5,194 nt of DNA from Rhodospirillales bacterium (GTDB taxonomy: Bacteria > Pseudomonadota > Alphaproteobacteria > Micavibrionales > UBA2020): the NCBI GenBank assembly GCA_023266795.1, contig JAHFPI010000140.1, positions 1-5,194 of the forward strand, read 5' to 3'. This document shows positions 1 through 5,194 of the stretch, piece by piece. A program made the translations under genes and the position numbers. Below the pieces are notes generated by a model. That model was not told the DNA's origin. It saw only the letters and a list, made by a program, of their open reading frames with translations, and searched no databases. Each line of letters starts with the position of its first letter. The first letter of the stretch is position 1.

Positions 1-2214
1 GACGCAGGCATCGACCATATTCCTAGCAACGATTTCACCTACTACGATCATGTGCTGGACATGGCGGCGACGGTAGGCGCTGTTCCCGAAAGATATGGTT
101 GGAATGGCCAAGGCGAAGTTGATCCGGATATATTCTTCGCCATGGCGCGCGGCAACGCGAAAGTTGGCGCGATGGAGATGACCAAATGGTTTGATACCAA
201 TTATCATTATATCGTCCCTGAATTCCATCAGGGCATGAAGTTCCAGTTGGCGGGGAACAAGGCGCTGCGCCACTATGAACAGGCGAAAAAGCTCGGCATC
301 CAGACTCGCCCGGTGCTGCTGGGGCCGGTATCTTTCCTGCTGCTCGGCAAGATGAAGGCCGACGCGGTTCCCGCGTCTAAAAATAATTCGGCCATGGAAC
401 ACGGCCAGGGTGATGCATTGTCACTGCTGGAAGGATTGCTGCCGGTATACGAGAAAATCCTCGGCCAGCTTGCCGATGCGGGAGCAGAGTGGGTGCAGAT
501 TGATGAGCCGTGCTTTGTGCTGGACCAACCGCAAGCCGCCCGAGACGCGCTGAAACGCGCTTATGAGCTCCTGACTAAAGTATCGCCAAAACTGAAGCTG
601 CTGGTGGCGGCGTATTTTGACGATCTGGGCGACAATCTGGCGACGGTATTCGGCTTGCCGGTGGCGGGCGTTCACCTCGACCTGAACCGGGCGCCGCAGC
701 AGCTTGAGGCCGCCCTGAAAGCGGCCCGCAAAGATCAGGTCATCTCCCTTGGGCTGATCGACGGACGCAATATCTGGCGGACTGACTTGTCGGCGGCATT
801 GCCGGTTATTGCAAAAGCCGTTGCCGCACAGGGCAGCGATAAAATATTTATTGCGCCGAGCTGCTCGCTGCTGCACACGCCGGTGGATCTGGACAGCGAA
901 ACGTTGATGGATGCGGAGTTGAAACCATGGCTGGCTTTCGCCAGACAGAAACTGTCCGAGATTGCGGCGCTTGCCGCTGCCGTTAACGGGCATAAAAATA
1001 AGGCTGTTTTCGAGGCGAGCGACAAAGCGGCGGATTCCCGTAAAACGTCGGCGCGTATTCATAATCCTGCGGTGCAGGATCGGTTGGCAAAGGTGACGCC
1101 GGAGATGCTGCGCCGCCGGAAGCCATTTAGCCAGAGGGTCGTGTTGCAGCGGCAGGCATTGAATCTGCCTCTTTTTCCCACCACGACGATTGGTTCCTTT
1201 CCGCAGACCGCCGAGATCCGCAATGCCCGCGCCGATTTCAAGGCCGGGAAGATGAAAATGCCCCACTACAAGGATTTTCTTAAAAAAGAGATCGCCATGT
1301 GCGTCCAGATTCAGGAAGAAATCGGCATTGATGTTTTTGTGCATGGCGAAGCCGAGCGCAATGACATGGTGGAATATTTCGGCGAGCAGATGAACGGCTA
1401 TACCTTCACCAAATTCGGCTGGGTGCAGTCCTATGGCTCCCGTTGCGTGAAACCGCCGATTATTTTCGGCGATATTTCGCGCCCGCTGCCGATGACGGTG
1501 GACTGGTCGGTCTATGCGCAGTCTTTGACCAAAAAGCCGATGAAGGGCATGCTAACGGGGCCGGTGACGATTCTGCAATGGTCTTTCGTGCGCGATGACC
1601 AGCCGCGTTCCGTTACCGCCGGACAGCTCGCGCTGGCGCTGCGTGATGAAGTGCTGGATCTTGAAGAAGCCGGCATCAAGGTCATCCAGATTGATGAACC
1701 GGCAGTGCGCGAAGGCCTGCCGCTGCGCAGGAAGAACTGGCAGTCTTATCTCCGCTGGGCGGTGGATGCATTCCGTCTGGCTTCGGCGGGGGTGAGGGAC
1801 GAGACGCAGATGCACACGCACATGTGCTATGCGGAATTCAATGACATCATCGAGGCCGTCGCGGAAATGGATGCCGACGTGATTTCTATTGAAACGTCGC
1901 GCTCGCAGATGGAACTGCTGGAGGCTTTTGTCAGCTTCAAGTACCCGAACGAGATCGGGCCCGGCGTCTATGACATCCATTCGCCGCGCGTTGTTCCGCA
2001 GGCGGAGATGGAGACGCTTCTCCGCAAGGCCGCCGCCGTTCTGAGACCGGAGCAGATCTGGGTCAATCCCGACTGCGGCCTCAAAACCCGCAAGTGGGAG
2101 GAAACAAAGCTCTGCCTAAAGAACCTGGTGGGAGCGGCAAAGACGCTGCGCATGGAGACGACGGAGCGACTCGAGGCACGCAAGGCCGTGGGCGGGTCTT
2201 CGTCAATCCATTGA
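1..2214 (+). CDS. metE: Cobalamin-independent methionine synthase MetE, 5' end missing
   Basis: MetE transfers a methyl group from 5-methyltetrahydropteroyl-triglutamate to homocysteine in the cytosol, the last step of methionine synthesis without vitamin B12. The frame is open from base 1, so the ATG at 52 is internal. Compared from memory with the E. coli protein (753 residues), about 52 N-terminal residues are missing. The N-terminal barrel keeps the TKWF lysine (codon 62), and a linker near codons 310-390 leads to the C-terminal barrel. There I see IGS for homocysteine (codons 397-399), Trp527, Asp565 in IDEP, zinc ligands His607, Cys609, Glu631 and Cys692, and the proton donor His660 in YDIHSP. 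These match E. coli 431-433, 561, 599, 641, 643, 665, 726 and 694 with one constant offset of 34. The protein has a short insert near codons 120-137 and about 18 extra C-terminal residues. Its own promoter lies outside the window, so regulation cannot be judged. Confidence 0.97.
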   Translation, partial: DAGIDHIPSNDFTYYDHVLDMAATVGAVPERYGWNGQGEVDPDIFFAMARGNAKVGAMEMTKWFDTNYHYIVPEFHQGMKFQLAGNKALRHYEQAKKLGIQTRPVLLGPVSFLLLGKMKADAVPASKNNSAMEHGQGDALSLLEGLLPVYEKILGQLADAGAEWVQIDEPCFVLDQPQAARDALKRAYELLTKVSPKLKLLVAAYFDDLGDNLATVFGLPVAGVHLDLNRAPQQLEAALKAARKDQVISLGLIDGRNIWRTDLSAALPVIAKAVAAQGSDKIFIAPSCSLLHTPVDLDSETLMDAELKPWLAFARQKLSEIAALAAAVNGHKNKAVFEASDKAADSRKTSARIHNPAVQDRLAKVTPEMLRRRKPFSQRVVLQRQALNLPLFPTTTIGSFPQTAEIRNARADFKAGKMKMPHYKDFLKKEIAMCVQIQEEIGIDVFVHGEAERNDMVEYFGEQMNGYTFTKFGWVQSYGSRCVKPPIIFGDISRPLPMTVDWSVYAQSLTKKPMKGMLTGPVTILQWSFVRDDQPRSVTAGQLALALRDEVLDLEEAGIKVIQIDEPAVREGLPLRRKNWQSYLRWAVDAFRLASAGVRDETQMHTHMCYAEFNDIIEAVAEMDADVISIETSRSQMELLEAFVSFKYPNEIGPGVYDIHSPRVVPQAEMETLLRKAAAVLRPEQIWVNPDCGLKTRKWEETKLCLKNLVGAAKTLRMETTERLEARKAVGGSSSIH

Positions 2215-2238
2215 TTTTATTGATTATTTCTATGGATG

Positions 2239-2268
2239 TTGACAGGGAGCTCAAAAGTTGCGTATGCT
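2239..2268 (+). promoter_or_regulatory. Sigma70-type promoter of the phasin-reductase operon
   Basis: A perfect -35 box TTGACA (2239-2244) is followed after 18 bases by TATGCT (2263-2268), which matches four of six consensus -10 bases. This predicts a start point near 2275 and a leader of about 55 bases before the phasin ATG. The -10 box and start point are overlapped by the PhaR-like palindrome, as expected for a repressed promoter. The assignment rests on consensus match and placement; no transcript data support it. Confidence 0.65.
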
Positions 2269-2295
2269 GCACTGCAACAATGTTGCGATGCAGCA
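2265..2295. promoter_or_regulatory. Double PhaR-like operator (31-bp palindrome)
   Basis: Two 15-base elements sit one base apart: TGCTGCACTGCAACA (2265-2279) and TGTTGCGATGCAGCA (2281-2295). Each is a near-palindrome of the form TGYTGC-N3-GCARCA. The second is the reverse complement of the first at 13 of 15 positions, so the whole block is a larger palindrome centred on base 2280. PhaR repressors of PHA-storing proteobacteria are known to bind TGC-rich dyads of the CTGC-Nx-GCAG kind upstream of phasin genes and to leave them when they bind nascent polymer. The position across the -10 and start of a phasin promoter fits that model well. Naming PhaR as the ligand is inference, since no phaR gene is in the window. 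Confidence 0.75.
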
Positions 2296-2329
2296 TTGAT
2301 TCTTTAAAACGATTAACGGAGTAAAAAAC

Positions 2330-2701
2330 ATGCAAAAAGACATCCTCGAAAACTTCCAAAAGATGACACAGCTGACCCTGGACAACTTCAAAAAGCTCGG
2401 CGAAACCAACCTGCGCATCGGCGAAAAGCTGCTGCAGGAACAGGTCGAGCTGACCAACGCCATTCTTGAAACCTCAACGCGCAATGCGGATGTTGTTAAA
2501 GAAGCAAAAGACTTCAGAGACGTTGCTTCATGGCAGGCTGAATGGGCGCAGGAATGCACCAAGAAGGTCATGGAAAGCAGCCGCAGCTGCGCCGACATCA
2601 TTGCTGAAGCAGGCAAGGTTTACACCAACCTGTATGAAGCTGGCCTGAAATCGGCAAACTGCTCGTCTGAAAAAGCAGGCAAGAGCCGCAAATCTGCTTA
2701 A
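2330..2701 (+). CDS. Phasin family protein (PHA granule-associated)
   Basis: This is a small (123-residue) protein without signal peptide or membrane segment. It is expected to coat the surface of cytosolic PHA granules, limiting their fusion and shielding other proteins from the hydrophobic polymer. Nearly the whole chain is predicted amphipathic helix. Residues 1-57 carry regularly spaced Leu/Ile/Phe among charged residues. An AKDFRDV turn at 59-65 resembles the AKDPQEL-like segment of Phasin_2 (PF09361) proteins. A second helical stretch runs to about residue 107, and the tail is basic and Ser-rich (EKAGKSRKSA). The start is supported by CGGAG at 2317-2321, eight bases before the ATG. The PhaR-like operator upstream and the acetoacetyl-CoA reductase gene 31 bases downstream strengthen the call. 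Phasins diverge strongly, so the exact subgroup (phaP paralogue) is not assigned. Confidence 0.88.
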   Translation: MQKDILENFQKMTQLTLDNFKKLGETNLRIGEKLLQEQVELTNAILETSTRNADVVKEAKDFRDVASWQAEWAQECTKKVMESSRSCADIIAEAGKVYTNLYEAGLKSANCSSEKAGKSRKSA

Positions 2702-2732
2702 TCAGTAATCTTCTTCAAGGCCGGGAGTCGTA

Positions 2733-3482
2733 ATGACAAAAAAAATGGTAGCCCTGGTGACGGGTGGAATTGGCGGGATCGGTTCTTCGATTTGCGGAGA
2801 ACTTGCCCAAAAAGGGTTCCACGTTGTCGCGGGCTACCACCCGGCTGAAGAAGCTCAGGCGCAGGCTAAACTGAAGGAATGGCAGGCAGCGGCGGCGAAT
2901 ATTGATATTGTCTCCGGCGATGTGGCGTCATTTTCTTCCTGTACCGCGATGGCGAAAGCCATTCAGCAAAAACATGGCGCGGTGCAGGTGCTGGTCAATT
3001 GTGCCGGCATCACGCGTGATAAAACTCTCAAAAAAATGACGGAAGACGACTGGATATCCGTCCTGAATGTTGATCTCAACAGTCTCTTCAATGTCACCAA
3101 GCAGTTCGTGGACGGCATGACGGATGCCGGTTATGGGCGCGTCATCAATATTTCCTCGGTCAACGGCAAAAAAGGCCAGTTCGGCCAGACAAATTATTCC
3201 GCTGCAAAAGCAGGCGTGCATGGCTTTACCATGGCGCTGGCGCAGGAAGTCGCCCGCAAAGGCGTGACGGTCAATACAGTTTCTCCCGGTTATACCGAGA
3301 CGCTGATGACCAAAGCCATTCCTGTTGATGTCTCGCAGCAGATCGTGGCGCAAATTCCCGTCGGGCGCATGGCCCAGCCGGAAGAAATCGCCTACGTGGT
3401 GGGCTTTCTGGCGGACAAGCGCGCTGCCTATATCACCGGTGTGAACATTTCCGCCAATGGCGGACTCTTTATCTCCTTTTAA
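2733..3482 (+). CDS. phaB: Acetoacetyl-CoA reductase PhaB (SDR family)
   Basis: PhaB reduces acetoacetyl-CoA to (R)-3-hydroxybutyryl-CoA, the monomer used by PHA synthase. At 249 residues it has the usual length of a classical short-chain dehydrogenase. Visible motifs are the cofactor loop TGGIGGIG (10-17), NCAG at 89-92 (most relatives have NNAG), the catalytic triad Ser142, Tyr155 and Lys159 (YSAAK), and SPGYTET after strand six. The block KKGQFGQTNY (146-155) is nearly identical to the Cupriavidus PhaB substrate loop, and ITRD follows NCAG, which separates it from the related FabG. GGGAG at 2723-2727 lies five bases before the ATG, and the gap from the phasin stop is 31 bases with no promoter seen, so the two are probably co-transcribed. 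The loop after the second strand (GYHPAEEAQ, 34-42) has no arginine, so NADPH preference should not be assumed. Confidence 0.94.
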   Translation: MTKKMVALVTGGIGGIGSSICGELAQKGFHVVAGYHPAEEAQAQAKLKEWQAAAANIDIVSGDVASFSSCTAMAKAIQQKHGAVQVLVNCAGITRDKTLKKMTEDDWISVLNVDLNSLFNVTKQFVDGMTDAGYGRVINISSVNGKKGQFGQTNYSAAKAGVHGFTMALAQEVARKGVTVNTVSPGYTETLMTKAIPVDVSQQIVAQIPVGRMAQPEEIAYVVGFLADKRAAYITGVNISANGGLFISF

Positions 3483-3499
3483 CGCTCGAATTAAGAATC

Positions 3500-3529
3500 A
3501 CCTGAACCTGAGCTTATGAGCGTTCAGGT
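3500..3529 (+). terminator. Hairpin after phaB, possible terminator
   Basis: ACCTGAGCT (3506-3514) can pair with AGC-GT-TCAGGT (3519-3529), giving a nine-pair stem with a two-base bulge and a four-base TATG loop. A tandem ACCTGA at 3500-3511 offers a second register, ACCTGAAC with GTTCAGGT (3522-3529). No clean run of T follows; the next bases are AAGCGCAGAAATTTCC. It sits 18 bases after the phaB stop and before the next promoter, so a terminator or an RNA 3'-end stabiliser is plausible, but intrinsic termination is not assured. Confidence 0.45.
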
Positions 3530-3570
3530 AAGCGCAGAAATTTCCATTTATTTATCATTATATAACAATA

Positions 3571-3594
3571 AGTTAACAATATTTTATGTTAACT
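3571..3594. promoter_or_regulatory. Inverted repeat AGTTAACA-N8-TGTTAACT, possible operator
   Basis: AGTTAACA (3571-3578) and TGTTAACT (3587-3594) form a perfect 8-bp inverted repeat with an AT-only 8-base spacer. The centres of the two arms are 16 bases apart, about one and a half helical turns. The right arm ends two bases before the proposed -35 box at 3597. This placement suits an activator or repressor dimer, but the region is AT-rich and the binding protein is unknown. Confidence 0.4.
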
Positions 3595-3596
3595 AA

Positions 3597-3625
3597 GTGA
3601 CAATTAACCAGATTTTAAGTATTAT
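3597..3625 (+). promoter_or_regulatory. Sigma70-type promoter of the metallopeptidase-like gene
   Basis: GTGACA (3597-3602) and TATTAT (3620-3625) each match five of six consensus bases and are separated by the ideal 17 bases. The predicted start near 3632 gives a leader of about 56 bases before the GTG codon at 3688. The rest of the 205-base gap between phaB and this gene (3483-3687) holds only the hairpin near its left end and the inverted repeat just upstream of this promoter; I see no other gene in it. Confidence 0.6.
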
Positions 3626-3687
3626 AGCAAATAATGTAGGTGTCTCGCTGGGGCATCATTACTATTTCATAATAAGGACTGGGAAGC

Positions 3688-5194
3688 GTGGCTAAAGGAC
3701 TTAAAAATATTGCCAACGGATTGTTCGGCGGCGAAGAGGAAATCGACCGCATTCTCGCGATGCCGATTACAGGGCTGCGCATGGCGCTCAAGGACGCTTT
3801 CCGCAAGAAGCTTTTCACGCAGGAGCAGTATGACGATTTTGTGGGCAAGATTGCCGCGCTGAAAGATACGGATATTGATGCACAGATAAAGCTGGCCGCC
3901 GGCGCTATCGAGAGCCGCAGAGTGGATTCCTCGCTGGACATTGATTTGTCGTCGCCTGCCAAGCAATTGCTGTGGGCGGCGGCGCTGACGCGCATGATGC
4001 AGCTTGGCGATGAACCGATTGTCCATAGCGAGATCTGGAAGCAGTTGCAGGAAACAATCGCCACCCGTGACGAAATGATCCGGACGGGGCGGGTGGTTTA
4101 TGCTTCGCTGCAGAATGACGATACCTCTGTTTCATGGGGACAGCCGGGATCATGGTTTTTCTTCGACCCGCATAAAAACCATATCAATCTCGACCTCTAC
4201 TATACGCTGCTGACGGGTTTCGAGCATGTCCGCGCCGCGCATCTTCACGAAGTCGGTCACAGCGAGCTGAGCGGCAAGTATTCGCCGCGCATGCAGGAGC
4301 TGTACGATAAATTGCAGAAATATACGGATATGGCGACAGGCGAGATCAAGCTGCCGGCGGAAATGCCTGTCGAGGAACAGAAAGAGCTGGCGCTTATCGC
4401 CAAGGAATGGGAATTGCGCGCCGATTTCCGGCATATGGTCGAGGATAACTGCGTCAACCAGTTTTCAGCCAACATGAGCCAGAACTACCCGCAGGACTTC
4501 GGCTACTCCATGAACCACTGCTGCACCATCCTGCAGGGGTTCGGTGAAATGGCGCGGGGAGATCAGGGGGATATTCAGGTCACCATCGACAAGCAAAAGG
4601 CCCTGACGCCGGAGCAGAAAAAAGAACTCGAAGAAAAGATGAAGAAGTTCAACAATCCCGTGCCGCTCACCGCCGACGAAATAAAAAAAATCGCGGCAGG
4701 GGATATTTCTCCTGAGATCGCCCAGAAAATGTTCGATGAGGTCAAGTGGTCCGTGCTGCTGGCATTTTACGAGAACAACGGGCTGTTTAAAGACAAAGAC
4801 GACACATGGAAGCGGTTCAGAATATTCCCCGAGGATATCCGCAATACCGTTGATGTAACGGCGGCGAAGCCGGGGCAGAAAGATTCATTCGAATATCTCA
4901 TTGATCTGTCCGCCGGCAAGCATGGCATCAATACGCTGCAACCGGAGCCGAAAGACCGTTATTTTGGCGAACGGCATTACAGGGAAATGGTTTCGAATAC
5001 CACGGATGAGCGTATTCGGGTGATGGACCATATCTGGGATCTTTATCTGGATAAATTCGCTCAGGTGCTGATACAGCAGTTTAAGGATGAGATGGATAAG
5101 AATCCTGAACAAGGACAGGACGGTCAGGGTCAGGAAGGTGAAGGCCAAGAGGGAGAAGGACAAGAGGGGCAGGGTCAGGAAGGCCAAGGGCAGC
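3688..5194 (+). CDS. HExxH putative metallopeptidase with Gln/Gly/Glu-rich hinge, 3' end missing
   Basis: I do not recognise a named family. The frame is open for 502 codons and runs off the window without a stop. The GTG start is chosen because an in-frame TAA lies at 3673-3675 and AAGGA (3674-3678) is nine bases upstream. There is no signal peptide or membrane segment, so it should act in the cytosol. Residues 1-150 are mostly helical and charged. A Gly/aromatic stretch (WGQPGSWFFFDP, near 150-161) leads to HEVGH at 187-191, a classic zinc-peptidase HExxH. ELRAD at 242-246 resembles the ExxAD segment that gives gluzincins their third zinc ligand (Glu242). Cys255, Cys278 and Cys279 follow. 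The middle (about 310-470) is mixed and charged. From about residue 474 it becomes a Gln/Gly/Glu repeat up to the window edge. Proteins such as CobT use a similar acidic hinge before a von Willebrand A domain; such a C-terminus here is a guess. Confidence 0.85.
   Translation, partial: MAKGLKNIANGLFGGEEEIDRILAMPITGLRMALKDAFRKKLFTQEQYDDFVGKIAALKDTDIDAQIKLAAGAIESRRVDSSLDIDLSSPAKQLLWAAALTRMMQLGDEPIVHSEIWKQLQETIATRDEMIRTGRVVYASLQNDDTSVSWGQPGSWFFFDPHKNHINLDLYYTLLTGFEHVRAAHLHEVGHSELSGKYSPRMQELYDKLQKYTDMATGEIKLPAEMPVEEQKELALIAKEWELRADFRHMVEDNCVNQFSANMSQNYPQDFGYSMNHCCTILQGFGEMARGDQGDIQVTIDKQKALTPEQKKELEEKMKKFNNPVPLTADEIKKIAAGDISPEIAQKMFDEVKWSVLLAFYENNGLFKDKDDTWKRFRIFPEDIRNTVDVTAAKPGQKDSFEYLIDLSAGKHGINTLQPEPKDRYFGERHYREMVSNTTDERIRVMDHIWDLYLDKFAQVLIQQFKDEMDKNPEQGQDGQGQEGEGQEGEGQEGQGQEGQGQ
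5110..5194 (+). repeat. Low-complexity Gln/Gly/Glu-coding repeat
   Basis: From codon 475 (CAA at 5110) the last gene encodes an almost strict alternation of Gly with Gln or Glu. At DNA level CAGGGTCAGGAAGG occurs at 5125-5138 and again at 5170-5183, 45 bases (15 codons) apart, with degenerate copies between. Synonymous codons vary (GGT, GGC, GGA, GGG; CAG, CAA), which suggests an old repeat kept for its protein composition instead of a fresh slippage expansion. It continues beyond the window. Confidence 0.8.

Noticed and set aside
421..1344. A 307-codon open frame on the - strand opposite metE
   Set aside because: It lies wholly inside the well-conserved metE coding sequence, its translation is rich in Arg/Gln/His as expected from an antisense shadow, and it shows no recognisable domain.
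2206..2237. ATCCAT/ATGGAT inverted repeat at the end of metE as a terminator
   Set aside because: Only six pairs with a 20-base loop and no T run after it; too weak to call, so no terminator is assigned between metE and the phasin promoter.
2094..2324. A 76-codon + strand frame spanning the metE end and the phasin leader
   Set aside because: It overlaps metE and the promoter-operator block, has no ribosome binding site or family features, and is best explained as chance.
2733..3482. Naming the reductase FabG instead of PhaB
   Set aside because: The KKGQFGQTNY substrate block and SPGYTET segment match PhaB, and the gene is paired with a phasin; FabG would be expected near fabD or acpP.
3615..4064. 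Overlapping - strand open frames (149, 119 and 82 codons, reaching to 4153) opposite the start of the last gene
   Set aside because: They are shadows of the + strand gene starting at 3688, which has a ribosome binding site, a promoter and an unbroken frame of over 500 codons. The - strand translations are low in structure and have no motif.
4885..5187. A 100-codon - strand frame with a Leu/Phe/Ser-rich, membrane-like end
   Set aside because: The hydrophobic part is simply the antisense reading of the Gln/Gly/Glu-rich repeat of the + strand gene.

Overview
The window reads as ordinary chromosomal DNA of a mid-GC proteobacterium that can store polyhydroxyalkanoate (PHA). The phasin and acetoacetyl-CoA reductase, Shine-Dalgarno sites and sigma70-type promoters all fit. 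I lean towards an alphaproteobacterium but cannot exclude another proteobacterial class from these genes alone. All genes lie on the + strand. No RNA gene, insertion sequence, CRISPR array or phage gene was seen.

Layout. (1) Positions 1-2214 hold the 3' nine-tenths or so of metE, cobalamin-independent methionine synthase, whose start lies outside the window. The zinc, homocysteine and proton-donor residues are all present. (2) Positions 2215-2329 are a regulatory gap with a TTGACA-N18-TATGCT promoter. A 31-bp near-perfect palindrome, made of two adjacent TGYTGC-N3-GCARCA sites of the PhaR type, lies over its -10 and start point. (3) A small Phasin_2-type phasin (2330-2701) and an acetoacetyl-CoA reductase of the PhaB type (2733-3482) are 31 bases apart and look like a two-gene PHA operon. 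It ends at a hairpin near 3500-3529. (4) Positions 3483-3687 are AT-rich and carry a GTGACA-N17-TATTAT promoter, with an 8-bp inverted repeat (AGTTAACA-N8-TGTTAACT) just upstream of its -35. (5) From a GTG at 3688 to the window edge runs a long open frame of at least 502 codons without a stop. It encodes an unrecognised cytosolic protein with an HEVGH zinc-peptidase motif, a possible ELRAD third-ligand motif, and a Gln/Gly/Glu-rich low-complexity stretch at the point where the window ends.

How the parts relate. PhaB makes (R)-3-hydroxybutyryl-CoA for PHA synthase, and the phasin coats the resulting granule. The palindrome suggests both are switched on together when a PhaR-like repressor is drawn off by nascent polymer. 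The synthase, thiolase and phaR genes are not in the window. metE and the metallopeptidase-like gene appear to be independent transcription units. The last gene is the least familiar and most interesting item: its layout (HExxH domain followed by an acidic hinge) recalls proteins that end in a von Willebrand A domain, but that part is not visible.
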